A DNA stretch of 64,000 bases from Lytechinus variegatus (taxonomy: Eukaryota; Echinodermata; Echinoidea; Temnopleuroida; Toxopneustidae): the NCBI RefSeq assembly GCF_018143015.1, contig NC_054743.1, positions 37,079,243-37,143,242 on the forward strand, read 5' to 3'. Numbering within the stretch: the first letter of the stretch is position 1; every line of letters begins with the position of its first letter. The translations under genes and the position numbers were made by a program. Of this stretch, positions 10,581 to 22,899 are shown one piece after another. The notes beneath the pieces are model-generated. The model did not search any database. It saw only the letters and a program-made list of their open reading frames with translations, and was not told the origin of the DNA.

Positions 10581-13436
10581 AATTCTTACTACTTGCCGCC
10601 TACTAAATGCCAGACTTTACATTTTCCATTTAGCTTCTGTTATCGATCTTTTTTTCAGTTTTTTCTTGTCGTGTATCTCTTAGAATGAGGGGGGGGGGGA
10701 GCAACTATCCCAATCTAGATGCCCAAATAATAATACGCTAGTATCATTATCACCCCACCATCATTTTCACCGAATTATTAAGCCAATCGTCATCTACAAC
10801 TTTAACAACACATTCATTGGCTAGTTTGCCGTTTAACAGTCAGGTTGAAAAAAATATATAGGTGTGAGAATACATGCAATAACTCGGGAAAATAAAATAA
10901 GATTCACTTCCTTTCCGCCTTTTACTCTTGCCCACAGGAAAACAAGATAAGTATATTTATGGACACAGTGTAAAAAAAGATGCTGTTTTTGATCATTTCG
11001 TATGACTTCTTGTAATTTCATTATTCAGTGAGACCGTTGTTATCATTCTACGGTCAGACACCTCAAACGGCATCTTTCCAGGAGATAGATACTTCCTCCT
11101 ACTTCCACTGCAAACTACTTTTCACGGTAAAGAGCCCTTGAATCGTGTCCTTAAACTTGGAAAACAGGGCTCAAGTATGATATTGATTTCACAATCTAAG
11201 AATGCCAATAACCCCCAATGCCCATAACTCCAATAAAGAACCTTGTCTTATAGCTGAATGCAGCTCAAAATATGACCAGCTTGCCTCCTGGGTGGATAGG
11301 GTTGTTATTTTCCAGGTATATGTTACATTCACCGATACCATAGTTATGAGGCCGATACCCTAATTTGTCATGTAGGTGGATATATTCTCCCGCTGGGTGA
11401 TGAAGCAATATTTCGACACGTTTCACATCAATCGATGTCCTTAGATGACTGCCATCATTAGGTTTAAAAGTAGATAGCGGTGTCTGGATCTTGTCTTATA
11501 GTCCCGCTCCTACCTTCGTTCCTCTTATTATTTTAACAGAATATGCCACGAATCATCACATTTGAAACCAACCTGTATTTTGTATAGTAAAACTCAAAAT
11601 TCATGGAAATCGATATTTCTAGACTTCAGATTTTCATATCGTAAACCTAACACACAAAACTCGATTAATCATATATTAACGGTATTTAGGATGGAATCAA
11701 TTATCATTCAGTTGAAACCTAATTGTGTTTTAGTTGTCTTAATGATGATTTTAAAAATATAATTTTTACAAGTAATTCTTTATATTAAATGAGTATGTGT
11801 CTTGGAATATTAACGCAATGGCCAATCTAGCTTTAATGATGAAATGAGAACATTCTCGGCAGGATAAGGTTATATCATGAATTCACCTGTCATAGGCCCC
11901 ATTTTGTCACTGTTTCATGGGCCGAGTGACGCCGGAGGAGGCCGTCTGTTATGCCAGTTGCTGCTTTGTTGCGATCACGGACTATTAGCCAATTAGATGG
12001 TAGATCGAAGGTGAGAAAATGGTGAGGGGGGGGAGATAGCACAGTTATGCATTCTACCCGCAATGATAAGGTGCTGACATTTGAAGGAATCCCTCTTTCA
12101 TTTCCTTGTCTTTCTTTCCCTGTCTGTTTTCTTCATGTCTCTCTAGCTTGCCCGTGGCTTGCTGCAAACATTTACCATTGCCCGATGATTAAACTTTGCC
12201 TTTAATGGTAACTTAACCCGAATTCTACTGGTAGTTAATCAGTAACGATTATCCGACAATATAGAACTATTAGTTCATTACCCCCTATTTACATGTAGTG
12301 CATAGAAATAGAATAACACCAGATTTTAGACATTACAATTTCTATCTTTCAAAAAAAAAAAGATCGTTAGCGATAAAGATGGGAAAAAGTCGTCGGTAAT
12401 ATGGCCTAATTAATGTGTTGTGTTGCTATTATACATTTACTGATAAACAAAGAAAAGGCATTTTTTCCTGATCCCTGAAAAAAATACCGGGCTTGAGCCT
12501 TTCTAGTTATTGAGAGAGTCGACTTTGATGACGTGTCCATCACGTGATACCTGCCCTTCTGTCTACATGACCTACTTGAAGTAAGTGAGTCTATATATCC
12601 TCTCCAAACATTATCTCGTCTACCCATAATTCATTGCTATTGCATCTGATGGCATGTTGTGAATGGACATTTCCCACATTTCTGCTCCCAAATTGTGAAG
12701 GCAGGGTGTGAATGATGTAGGATGATAAAACATTCTCTCCCAGCTAGACTCGAGAGTTGAAACCTTCAGTCAGCATTTTGGCAGGTGCCAAAACTGTCAT
12801 AACTTTGACACGTTCTTTGTACTTTATTCGTTTCCTTTTATACACTTTCAAGCAATATATTCTAACTAACAGCACTATGAACATAGTTTTAGCTAGATGA
12901 TTTCTTGTAAAATAATTGTTTGGTAAATGATCCATAATGTTGATCTAATTTACATTATAATAAATAGACTTATGGGTTTATTATTAGACGGTTTTCATCT
13001 GACTTGAGTTGATATACTTCAAATCATTCCTAACTTGCCAACCTTACAGTCCCTCTGTCATGTCTGTTTGACTGATGTCGTAGGGTTATTCGATTCCTGA
13101 ACATGTTCAACTCACAATGAAATTTCTTTTTTTTTGTCTGATGATGACGCCCAAAATTTTGCCAAGGGAAACTATAAGCTTTGATGGTAGAAATATGTTT
13201 TTTTTAAACAAGTCACTGTAATCGACCTGTTTACTATATGACTGGGTTTATTGTGGATGCATCCAGAAATGCATCATAGAGTTCGAAATACGATAGAGAG
13301 GCAGAAAGGTCCGAATTACTTGTTGTCTACGATCATTGTAAGGTGTTCGTACGATTGTCGTATGGTTTCGTGATGATCGTAGTATTTAGTATGTTTTTTT
13401 TCTGAATCGTACGGACAATAGCCCTTAAACACATTG
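10581..13436. other. Intergenic 2.9 kb, nothing recognised
   Basis: No open frame with family features and no repeat shared with the rest of the window. There is a G-run at 10689-10698. TGACGTG and CACGTG words lie close together near 12528-12545, too little to call a regulatory element. Confidence 0.45.
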
Positions 13437-13610
13437 CAGGGCTATTGGAGGTGCCGTGGCCGAGTGGTCTAAGGCGCCTGGCTGTACACGGAAAGTCCGG
13501 GGTTCGATCCCCGTCGCGGCACCTATGCCCCTGAGGAAGGTATTAGATCTACATTGCTCTTTTATCCTGTTTTCAAAATAATGAATGAATATGCCATATG
13601 CATTATTGCT
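13437..13610 (+). mobile_element. Leu-tRNA-like SINE, copy 2
   Basis: The tRNA-like head at 13450-13523 (GGTGCCG acceptor, Leu/Ser-type D-arm, GGTTCGATCCCC B-box) is followed by CACCTATGCC, ATCTACATTGCTCTTTTATC and a GCCATATGCAT-like stretch. This is the same order as in the minus-strand copy at 772-959. The anticodon arm (CCTGG, CTGTA, CACGG) does not fold properly. The end coordinates are approximate. Confidence 0.65.
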
Positions 13611-13934
13611 TAACATAAGGATAAGCTAATTAGTGTGTTTAATATGCAAATAATATTCTAATGAATTAATAATATATTTATTTATATAAATTTGAAAAAA
13701 AAAATAATTTTATTATTTTGTATACTGGTTTGTAGTGTATGCTCTAAAGAATGTGCGAGCCACAATTCGGCGCGATCGTGCGAACTGTGACCGAGATCAT
13801 AAGGGGGAGGCATGATGCCCCCCTCCCCCCCCCCCCCCGTGGTCAGTACGCATCAAATAGCCCAAACTATTAAGGGTTAAGGTGAGTTGATTTAATCTTG
13901 GACCTAGAGAAGTAGGTCCATGATTTAATGTTAT
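13611..13934. other. Intergenic, poly-C tract
   Basis: AT-rich sequence followed by a pyrimidine-rich C-run at about 13820-13839. Nothing else recognised. Confidence 0.45.
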
Positions 13935-14111
13935 AGATATTGGGTAAAATTTTAACCAGCACGACAGTAATTATGTGTCCAGCAATTACTTTAGAATGGT
14001 CAAAATTTTCATCACACTAGATAAATAAAAATGCCCCAAAGAAATGCCCAATGTTTGACACACAATTACCTTCATGGAGCATTTTTACCCAATATTTTTT
14101 TAGAGTGGATA
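13935..14111 (+). mobile_element. MITE fragment ending in TTTAGAGTG
   Basis: It shares AAAATTTTCATCACACTAGA, AAATGCCCCAAAGAAATGC and CATGGAGCATTT with 29838-30091 in the same order, and ends in TTTTTAGAGTGG. The left end is lost or diverged. Non-coding. Confidence 0.6.
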
Positions 14112-14368
14112 AAAAGCAGTTTACAAGTCTTTGGCAAATCGGTGATATGGAATCCGAAACGCACTGAAATAAGTCACCTTATGTAATCACGAGTGTATTA
14201 GCGCGGAATGGTGATTAAGAAAAGAATATGATAGGGAATGATGTCTGGTTTGACTGAAAACGATGATTGGGCTACATTGTGTTCCCTCATAATTATTGAA
14301 TTTGTTTGGTATCGATTGTATTTTATGTTGCCATGGTTTACTTCCTGTGTCGTGTTAGATGGTGACTT

Positions 14369-14593
14369 CACTCTAAAAACACCGAGAAAAATTTACTCAA
14401 TATTGGGTAAAGAGGGATCATGCATGTTTGCTGTGTAACCCCCCCCCCCCATATTGGGCAAAATTCACGTTTTAAGGGTACTGTAATTTCAACGGAACAT
14501 AAAGTAAAATTGACAAATATTTAGTATCTTTTTACCCAACAAACATGCATGTTCGCATTTTACCCAATATTGGGTAAACCTTGTTTTAGAGTG
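14369..14593. mobile_element. MITE with CACTCTAAAA terminal inverted repeats
   Basis: It begins CACTCTAAAAACA and ends TTGTTTTAGAGTG, with inner TATTGGGTAAA and TTTACCCAATATTGGGTAAA pointing in opposite senses. At 225 bp with no coding capacity, it shares its terminus with the palindrome at 48505-48674. Confidence 0.7.
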
Positions 14594-15099
14594 TTCCATT
14601 GTCCTGTCATTTATTCTGGAATGCATCAGACCCACTGATGTCATTCTTAGAAAACCATCATCTCTTCATTACTTTAAGGAAAGTTCAATTCATGATTCAT
14701 CACCTCTTCTCTTGGAAACTGTCCTCGAACGACAAAGCAATCAATCTCCTATGTAGGAGTAATTCTCCCGAATATTTCGTTGTGTGATCTGAAATCCGCT
14801 ACCGAATTGTTTTTCAAATCGTCTCCTTTTCTTCCAGGAAATTATTTTGTCAAATATATCCGTACTCCAGTAAACATTCAATTGCGATATCGTTTTCCAC
14901 GTACCCATTCTATCCACAGACTCTCTCACTTTAGTTTCCTTACTGGAATGACAGTATTTCGCTCCGTCTCTTATTTCAGGAGGGATTCAATATGATCATT
15001 GAAGTGAATATTGATATGTAATGAACACACTTCTATCCGTTATGCGTAGTACTGGAACCGCTTACGATGCCGACTCCAGACAAAGCTACTACGTTACTT
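14594..15099. other. Intergenic, nothing recognised
   Basis: Frames on both strands are open for 60-70 codons, but there is no domain and no splice pattern that supports a gene. Confidence 0.4.
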
Positions 15100-15800
15100 T
15101 AAATCAGGGGCGGATCCAGTTTTCGCCAGTAGGGAGGCCGAATTCTTTCCCCATATTTTTCCCCGATCGGCCGCTTGAAGTTGATTTTTGTTGGTTTCTT
15201 TGAATAGGTAGTCCTAGCAGACATTTCTTACTATGTATTCTTACAAATTTTAAAATAATTATATTCTCATATAAGCCCTAATTGAAAAATGCGAGTGCGC
15301 AGCGCGAGCTTATTTTATTTATTTATTTTTTTGTGGAAATTTCATGCATTCTGACCTGAAATTTGACATTCTAAACACTTTTTGTAATCATGAACAGGAT
15401 AGGTTTTTAATTTAAACAATAATTGCGAGCGCGAAGTGTGAGCGGGAAAAGGGAGAATTGGACCTAAATACGGGACACTCTAAATGCATATTTTGTAAAT
15501 CATGAAAAGGATGAGTAATTTGGTATCTCCCTACATTAATAATGCGAGCGCGAAGAAAAGTTTTGATATTCTTATATGAACCTGGATAATTTAAGCACGA
15601 AGAAGCTCAATATACATGTGTACGCAAGTTTTTTTTGTCTCGCCTGCATAGCAGAGCGAGACTATAGGCGCCGCTTTTCCGACGGCGGCGGCGGTGTCGT
15701 CAAAAGCTTTATTTCGAGCTCTGTATAAGAAAATTGTGAAGTGGATATGAATCGCACATGATGCGAACGCGAAGCGCGAGCCGATGTTTGAAATTATTAT
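15100..15800. repeat. GCGAGCGCGAAGCGCGAGC-spaced repeat debris
   Basis: The words GCGAGTGCGCAGCGCGAGC, GCGAGCGCGAAGTGTGAGC, GCGAGCGCGAAG and GCGAACGCGAAGCGCGAGC recur about every 100-200 bp in AT-rich context. A GGGGCGGATCCAG word opens the block. The same pattern returns near 17500-17760 and 51500-51740. It looks like remains of a DNA transposon family; no protein remains. Confidence 0.5.
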
Positions 15801-17928
15801 TTAGACCTAGCACCGGGGCATTGTCATGATTGTAAGGACATTTCTCTTCCTAAGCGCTAGTTGAAACTTGTCCATGTTCTATTCTAAAAATAAAGGGACA
15901 CAAATTTCATTATTAGGAATTCATGAAAATGGTATCTTATTTATCAATTTAATATTAATGAGAGTGCGAAATTTGTTGATATCAAGGCCTGACAACTGGA
16001 CATTTTAAGCATTTTTGTGTTTTTGTCTTACGCCCTTCTTTGGCGCATATGGTAATCATCCTATGCAGAGCTACCTGGCCGTTGATGGAATGCGGGAAAC
16101 CCGCATGTGCGGGAGTACCGTACGTCTTTCATTTAAAGGCGCGCAGTTGCGGTAGCGTGGTTTATGTACAGGTTGACTAACAGAATCCGGTACAACTGCG
16201 AGTAGGCCCCTTGGGATCGGCCGGCCGTTACGAGGCCGTAAATTAAGCATAAATACCTCCTTCGTACTTTTCTTTCTGTTTTTTTTTCAGCGTTTCTCTC
16301 AACTTAAAAAGGACACTTTTTGGGTTGCCCCAAAATAGGTGGGCGGGGTCCGCTCGCCCCCCCCTTGGATCCAGTGGCGTAACAGGCAGGGGGGCAATCT
16401 GCCTCCCTCCCCGGCGGATTTCACCGGGAAAATAAAAAAAAACCGGGAAAAAGAGAAAAGGGAGGGAGAAAGAAAGGGAAAGGGGAAAAGGAAAGGGAAA
16501 AGTGAAAAGAAAACGAAAGAAATATGTTTTTTAAATGGAAAGGGAAGGAAAGCGGAAAAAAAACGAAAGAAGAACATTTGAGAAAAACAAATCATTCCGA
16601 AATAGGCCTATGTACAATGCAATATATTGATGGGATATAAATTAACAGATGACAAAGTGGCCAAAATTAGCGGGAAACGAAGCTAAACTCGAAAAAAAAA
16701 GTAAATGGAAAAGAAAAAAAAATAATAACGCAGACGGGCTGCCGAAGATCGAAAATAAAGAGCAGGAAGAAAGATGGAGAGCATACAACATTGTGCCATA
16801 ATCTTGCTAAATTTTATGCAAATAAGCTACCGGGGCTTTGCTCCAGGCCCAACGCAGTAGGGGCTCCTCATCTATAACCTTCAAATGGCTCTTTAACGCC
16901 CCTGTATGGACCCTTCCCACATTTAGCTTTACGTGCAATCACTGGCGTACAGGCGGGGGGGGGGGGTCTTGGTTCCACACCCAAGAGGAAGTAAAAGAAA
17001 TTATAGGAGACACGTGTAATTGAAACAATGAAATGTGCTATTTGCTGACTAAAATGGAAAAATCTATCACACAATTTGAATTTTTTTCAGCGCGCTTTGC
17101 TTGCTGGCGATTTCTGTTTTTTTTATAACTTTCCTTCATTGCTATGTTTTTCCCCCTCAAAATATTTTGTTCATTACGCAACTGGGTTGAATAAATGTGT
17201 TTTGTAATAAGTATATTCTGTATATATCCGCGATTTAATTCAAAATAGCAGCAATCTGCATGCAAGTGTTTAATGGCATTGATATCAAAAAGTTCAGGGG
17301 CTCCTCCCCGGACCCCAACCGCATAGCACTGCCGTATATGAGTATGGAAGGGTTGGGCCATGGCCCCGAAAATTCTACAATCAAGAAAAAAAAAGAGGAG
17401 AAAAGCAAATGAAAAGTGAAGGATATGATTTTATTTACTGAATATAATGTCAAAAAATATCTCAAAGTTAGATTCTCATAAAAATGTGATTTTTAATCTT
17501 GTTCGCTTCGCTCTTTCGGGACTTATCAAACAGCTTTTAGCACATACGCCATATACTGCGCCCTTCGGGTTTTTTTTTTGTACTCTTCACGCTACTGCCG
17601 CAAAGATTCCTGATCACAGTGGCGTACAGACCACAAAAACGAATGCAAAGAGAGAAGAGTGAAATATATCATTCTCTGGATATCATGTCAAAGTCTATCA
17701 CAAAATTTGATATTGTATAAAATATGTGTTTTTTTCTCGCTCGCTTCACTCGCTCGCAACTTTTTTTTTAAAGATAAATTCTACTCGTTATACGCAATAT
17801 CTGGCCCTCTCAAAATCGTCGCCTCATTACACCACCGACCGCTGTTACACCGCTGCTTGGATCCGCGCATGTGAATTGCATATCACTGACCGGTACGGGG
17901 TTGGTTCAGGTGTTGTGACTGTAGCATT
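15801..17928. other. Mixed transposon debris and low-complexity DNA
   Basis: Contains AGTGGCGTA-type words at about 16374, 16942 and 17620, resembling ends of non-autonomous DNA elements. There is a purine-only-like GA tract at about 16430-16600 and a G-run at 16956-16966. GC-rich words of the GCTCGCTTCGCTC type lie near 17504 and 17737. Frames in the GA tract are compositional artefacts. No gene is supported. Confidence 0.45.
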
Positions 17929-18206
17929 GGTTACACTTCGTAATTCCGAAGGTTCGTAATTCCGAAACACGAAAATTGCCTATACCTCGATGTTCGTTAA
18001 TCCGAAAACGAAAAAGGGTTCGTTTATCCGAACATTTGTGGCGTTATTCCGACGGTTCGTTATTCCGAAGGTTCAATAATCCGAAAACCAAAAAAGGTTC
18101 CTTGTTCCGAAGGTTCGATAATCCGAAAACGAAATAAGGTTCGTTGTTCCGAAGGTTCGTTAATCCAAAAACGAAAAAAAGGTTCGTTTTTCCGAAGGTT
18201 CGTTAA
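17929..18206 (+). repeat. Array of ~20-bp GGTTCG..CCGAA units, copy 1
   Basis: Opens with GGTTACACTTCGTAATTCCG and continues with many units of the type GGTTCGTTAATCCGAAAACG. The same opening and the same inner CCTCGATGTTCGTTAATC stretch occur at 30195, so this is a dispersed element with internal units and not a local satellite. Only the forward half is present here. Confidence 0.75.
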
Positions 18207-18401
18207 TGTATTTGAGTGTATTTGATTGCGTGATCCGATTGACCTACCATAGACCTATGAACAAACGGACGATTAACGCGACGATTAATTTTCTTTGATC
18301 CAATAATAGTTAACCGTCATCTGGTTATGTGCATTTTATTAAGAACATACAGGTGCTGTGACAATAGCAATTACCATGATTACCAAGACGTATCTAATCA
18401 C

Positions 18402-19017
18402 TTAAAGGTCAAGTCCACCCCAGACAAATGTTGATTTGAATAAATAGAGAAAAATCAAACTAACATAACGCTGAAAATTTCATCAAAATCGGATGTAAAA
18501 TATGCCAGTTATGCCATTTTAAAGTTTAGCTTATTTTTCACAAAAGATATGCACAACCCAGTGACATGTAAATGAGAGAGTCGATGATGTCCCTCACTCA
18601 CTATTTCTTTTGTTTTTTATTGTTTGAATTATACAATATTTTATTTTTTTTTACAAATTTGACAATAAGGACCAACTACACTGAACCATATAGTATCAAA
18701 CAATACTAATTCCACATGTTCGGAGAGGAATCAATGGCTGTTTCACTTGACAAAGAAGAGAAAATTAGAATTTCTCATATTTTATATAATACAATATATA
18801 CAAAAGAAATATTAAGTGGATGACGTCATCAGTCTCGTCATTTGCATACCGACCAGGATGTGCATATATTAACTGTTTTGTGAAATTAAGCGAAACTTCG
18901 AAATGCCATAACCTTCTTATTTTACATCCGATTTTGATGAAATTTTTCAGTATTATGCATGTTTGATTTATCTCTTTTTATTTAAATCAACTTTTTGTTG
19001 GGGTTTCCAGGTCTTAA
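18402..19017. mobile_element. TTAA-flanked foldback MITE, copy 2
   Basis: The left end is TTAAAGGTCAAGTCCACCCC; the right end is diverged (GGGGTTTCCAGGTCTTAA). The inner arms with ATCAAAATCGGATGTAAAAT and ATTTTACATCCGATTTTGAT are inverted, so nearly the whole 616 bp can fold back. Confidence 0.75.
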
Positions 19018-19917
19018 TTTGTTGGCTGATATCCTGTTACAGCATGTGTCATTCAATCAACATACTTCATATTTCGAGCAGCAAACTTGAGATGCAGACG
19101 ATCTCTGTGAGGAAAAATATGATATTATGCTATCCTGACACTCCCGGACGCGTGTAAGGACCTCAATACAAGCCTGTTCACGGTTGTAAATTGCGCACTG
19201 GCAGAAAAGGGTCATTTGAGATAAACCATGAAGGTGGCTTTCAAATTCAATGACATAGTCATTTGTGATTTGATGATTATCATATTCATGTATTTCATTT
19301 CAAAATATTCATTTTATCACATCCAAGATGGAGAGTAATAAACAGAGCCTTCATAATCACTGGTATTTGACATTAGCCTAAATCACTCAAATGTGCTAAA
19401 GGCAGACAATAAAACAGATTTCCAAACTTTATTCCTGATGTTCTATTGTAGTCACCTGGTCTATACAATGCCTTTTGATCTTAGAATTAGAAAACTCTAC
19501 CGGTAACGCTTACGCAACATCTATATTTGAAAATGATAGTGCTTATCCTAATGACAAATCAAAAAGGTCATTTGAGAAGAGTTGATCATGAACTAACCGT
19601 GAACTGGCTTATTGAGAGATACACGATCAATACACGTTTAGTTACCCCGGAAACCGTATCTAGAATATTGTGGTGAAACTTGGGAAAATGGAATTTTAAA
19701 TGGTTAATAGTCAATGACAAATCTGCCACTTTTTCAAAATATGCAGATTTATTATTTTCCAAATAAAACACATGGAACTAAGATTACCAAAGGTAAACAA
19801 GAAATTTCCATGATTTTAATGATTTGTTATCGATTGCGCATATAAATTTGTGAAATATAAAGTTCCAATCACGAACTACTTCAGGCCCTCCTCATGCATG
19901 TCATGGTAACGACCATA
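19018..19917. other. Intergenic, nothing recognised
   Basis: AT-rich sequence upstream of the duplicated block that precedes the SRCR gene. No repeat or gene is visible. Confidence 0.4.
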
Positions 19918-20222
19918 GGACCAAAGTAGACAAGACTAGTATGAAGAGAATGTTATTCAGATGACAATAAAAGTCGCCTGTTGTGAGTTAGTTATCTTAG
20001 CGATGAATGTCCATCTCTTCTTTGGTCCACGGATGAACAGATTTTCAACCGCACCCACTTTATTTCCTGTCTTCGAACGTAGATCGACTGAGCAAGAAGA
20101 ATACAGGTTCTCTTTATTAGCTGTTATCAGAAAGATTGTCAACAGTCCTTTTCAGGACCGTCTTTAACAACCATGCAAACCTACAAAGCTCACATGAATT
20201 CTCCACTTTCATAAATAGACAA
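19918..20222 (+). repeat. Tandem duplication upstream of SRCR gene, unit 1
   Basis: Starts GGACCAAAGTAGACAAGACT and contains CAGATTTTCAACCGCACCCA and GATCGACTGAGCAAGAAGAA. The whole block repeats head-to-tail at once from 20223, with about 305 and 274 bp per unit. It ends ~220 bp before the signal-peptide exon, so it could carry promoter-proximal elements. Confidence 0.85.
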
Positions 20223-20496
20223 GGACCAAAATAGACAAGACTAGTATGAAGAGAATGTTATTCAGATGGCAATAACAGTCGCCTGGTGTGAGTTCATTAT
20301 CTTTATAGCGATGAATGTCCATCTCTTCATAGGTCCACGGATGAACAGATTTTCAACCGCTCCCATTTTATTTCCTGTATTCGAATGTAGATCGACTGAG
20401 CAAGAAGAATAACAGTTCTTTTACGACCTATTATCAGAGTCTTTTACCATCATGCAAATCTTAAAGCTCACAAGAATTCTCCACTTTCATATACAT
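20223..20496 (+). repeat. Tandem duplication upstream of SRCR gene, unit 2
   Basis: Same order of blocks as unit 1, shorter by small deletions in the AACAGTTC region. A third, degenerate piece with CCGATTTTCAACCGCACCAA and a GGGTGTAGACCAAT-like stretch sits in intron 1 at about 20929-20992. Confidence 0.85.
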
Positions 20497-20536
20497 AACT
20501 TCGTACTCCGTTAAGTTTTAGCTATGCCAAAGAGGC

Positions 20537-20543
20537 ATAAATA
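20537..20543 (+). promoter_or_regulatory. Possible TATA-like box of SRCR gene
   Basis: ATAAATA in the context GGCATAAATAAGCC, about 175 bp before the start codon. Position and sequence are compatible with a core promoter but nothing else proves it. Confidence 0.3.
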
Positions 20544-20713
20544 AGCCATTATCTCTTGAGGGCCTGTCTGATTCGCGGACTGAGCCAAAATGAATGGATT
20601 ACAAAGAAAAAAAATATTGCATTAAATCAAGGAAGAAGTGGCAAGAGACTCCATTCAATGCCTGTTAGTGCATCGATAAACATTTCTTCATCTTCGGGAA
20701 AGCATCGAATATT

Positions 20714-20792
20714 ATGAAGATCTTCGCCCTCGTACTCTTGGCTCTTGGTCCAATCTTCGGGATCGCCAGAGGAGATGCAATGGATGGACTAG
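20714..20792 (+). CDS. SRCR gene, exon 1 (signal peptide)
   Basis: The ATG at 20714 opens 26 codons with a classical secretory signal: MKIF, then a hydrophobic core ALVLLALGPIFGIA, then a likely cleavage near ARG-DA. The exon ends in phase 1 at 20792, followed by the donor AG|GTAACC. Joining its last G to the TT that opens the exon at 21313 makes a Val codon and the sequence GDAMDGL-VRLNNRG, the usual start of an SRCR domain. The tandem-duplicated block 19918-20496 lies just upstream. A second acceptor (TTTTATAG, 21164) would lead into a frame that stops after about 24 codons, so the direct join is preferred. The protein is expected to enter the secretory pathway; whether it is secreted or membrane-bound cannot be told. 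Confidence 0.75.
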
Positions 20793-21312
20793 GTAACCGA
20801 CTGATCTAGTCTGCCTCATTCAATCTCTATTTTTATTATCTTTCATTAAATAATTTGTGATCATTCCGATTATTGGAATATGAGGTGGTTTGTGCGTGTG
20901 TGCGCGAGCGTGTTTGATTGTGTGATCCGATGAACCGATTTTCAACCGCACCAATTTTATCTCCGCTGTCGGGTGTAGACCAATCAGTTTTCAAGTCAAA
21001 CTGCAGTCACTGTATAATCACGGCTTAAAACGAGGTATTTGTTGATTAAAAGGATGCACCATATTCTACATACGTGTAGATCTAAAACATAGGCCTAATA
21101 TTGTCTGAAACTGGTTCTTTGACTTGTTTCAATAACTCACCGTCTTTATTTATTTCTTTTATAGAAAGAATGAGAAATAGTGAGAATGATATGGGTGGGG
21201 GCTTGGTCCCAGAGTATTACAACCATTTCGGCTATTAAAAAAATATCTGAAAGTCCCCATCAAGCAGAGAATCTAAACGGCGTTTTTTCTCCATTTTTTT
21301 CACAACACCTAG

Positions 21313-21645
21313 TTCGACTAAATAATAGAGGTTCGACAAACACAAACGCCGGCATTGTGGAGGTCTACTACCAAGGGATATGGAGAACAGCTTGTGCAGC
21401 TCCATACTGGAACTCCAACGCCGCTACGGTCGTATGTCGTCAACTTGGATTCACTGCTTCTGCCGACGTTGCGAACCCAGGGGATTACTACAGCGAAAGC
21501 GTCAATCAGCCAACCCACACGCTATTGGATGATGGCCTGTATTGTAGTGGTACCGAACAGTTCATTGCAGATTGCATGGAAGAGAGGCCGGATATTGGAG
21601 AAAGGTGCCCCAACGGAGAGGAATTCGCAGCTGCTAACTGCGCAG
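21313..21645 (+). CDS. SRCR gene, exon 2 (SRCR domain)
   Basis: The exon follows the acceptor CACAACACCTAG and ends at CAG|GTAAAG, a strong donor. It starts and ends in phase 1, as expected for a shuffled SRCR module. It encodes about 111 residues: VRLNNRG, IVEVYYQGIWRTAC, ATVVCRQLGF, LLDDGLYCSGTEQFIADC and a final ANC. Six cysteines are present (TAC, VVC, LYC, ADC, ERC, ANC), the six-Cys pattern of SRCR domains. These domains bind proteins or microbial ligands in animals, and sea urchins carry very many SRCR genes expressed in coelomocytes. No further coding exon was found downstream; reading through the donor stops after GKV. The gene either continues far away, is broken, or yields a short one-domain protein. 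Confidence 0.85.
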
Positions 21646-22899
21646 GTAAAGTTTAGTCATGGAGATAGATCCATGGTCAAATAAAATTTTTGTTTCATTT
21701 ATCTTTTTTCTTTAAGTTACATTATATGTATGTTCTTATTTAGATCATCACTGTGCATTGAACCAAAGATTAGTATGATATACATTAAAATCAACACAAA
21801 AAATTTGAACATTATATCATATAAGTATAATGAGAAAGAATATTAGATACAAATTCAATACCAAGCAAACATAGTGCATTACTTGACTTTTTCCAAAAAA
21901 ATATATATTTTGTTTCCTCTCCGTTTTATTCGAAGAATATTTAAATATTTATTTAAATTTTTATTTTTTTCAATTGTATAATAAGCTTAATTAATCAATA
22001 AATTAAAGAAAGATATATCATTAATTGTGTCCATTACCGCCGTGTCTACCAATCACAATGTCCTTATAACTTCTATCACCATTTTTTGATTTTCAGATTA
22101 ATGGTAACACAAATTTACTGAATTTTACCCAAGAGTCTATAATAATGACAATAATAAAATAAAGTGATAATAGTCAATAGTTAGCATTTAAAACAAAGTG
22201 GAGATTCTGCCAATTTAAGCCAATATTCTTTTGACATCAAAAGCTTATACAAAAAATTTGAATTCAGCTATACGAAATTCTTCAATGAAAAAAGTAAATT
22301 TCTTTCCAGATATTGTTCCAAATCAAATTTTCTTTGAATTTAAGTGACCAATATTGTTCAACATTTGGGGCTATACACTTTTTATCCACTAAAATATGCA
22401 TTATCTTTTAGAAAGTTTAACTAGTAAATGTTACATTTTTATGTGTAAATCAGGATCATGGTCCTTCAGTGTAACTGACAGTTAAATAATTTGAGCAGTG
22501 TTTATCATTAACCAACGTGTTTTCCATTTTCTTAGGTATACAGCTCCAGATTAACTTCGTTTCGCATTAATAATTTCCTTTTTTCTTTAACTTTGCATGA
22601 ATGCGCATTATATTCAGTAGTCCATCTTTAACAATCTCTCGCCCAATCCATTGTTCAGCTTTTTATCAATATGATCAAGCATGGGAAATACAGTCATTAA
22701 TTAGGTTATGTATGTAAGTGTTAAAGATTTGATTACAGTAATTTTTCAGAAAAATGCTAGATATGGGCATTTCCACAATAATACTTTTTTTTTAAATTTT
22801 TTCAATACTTTTTACTTCCGAGTTTTTGTCATAAACATCAAAGATATTTTTACTGCATGTAAAATACACCCCTGGCGTTTTTTTTTTTATGAATACACT
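21646..22899. other. Intron or intergenic, very AT-rich
   Basis: Downstream of the SRCR donor. No second SRCR exon and no repeat was recognised. Confidence 0.45.

Noticed and set aside
12520..12550. TGACGTG and CACGTG close together as a promoter
   Set aside because: No gene follows in either direction; isolated words only.
16299..16595. 98-codon frame on minus and 80-codon frame on plus
   Set aside because: Compositional artefact of the GA/CT-rich tract; K/E/R- or F/S/P-only peptides.
21165..21240. Alternative exon after TTTTATAG acceptor in the SRCR gene
   Set aside because: It would end in an in-frame stop after about 24 codons and breaks the phase 1 join to the SRCR exon.
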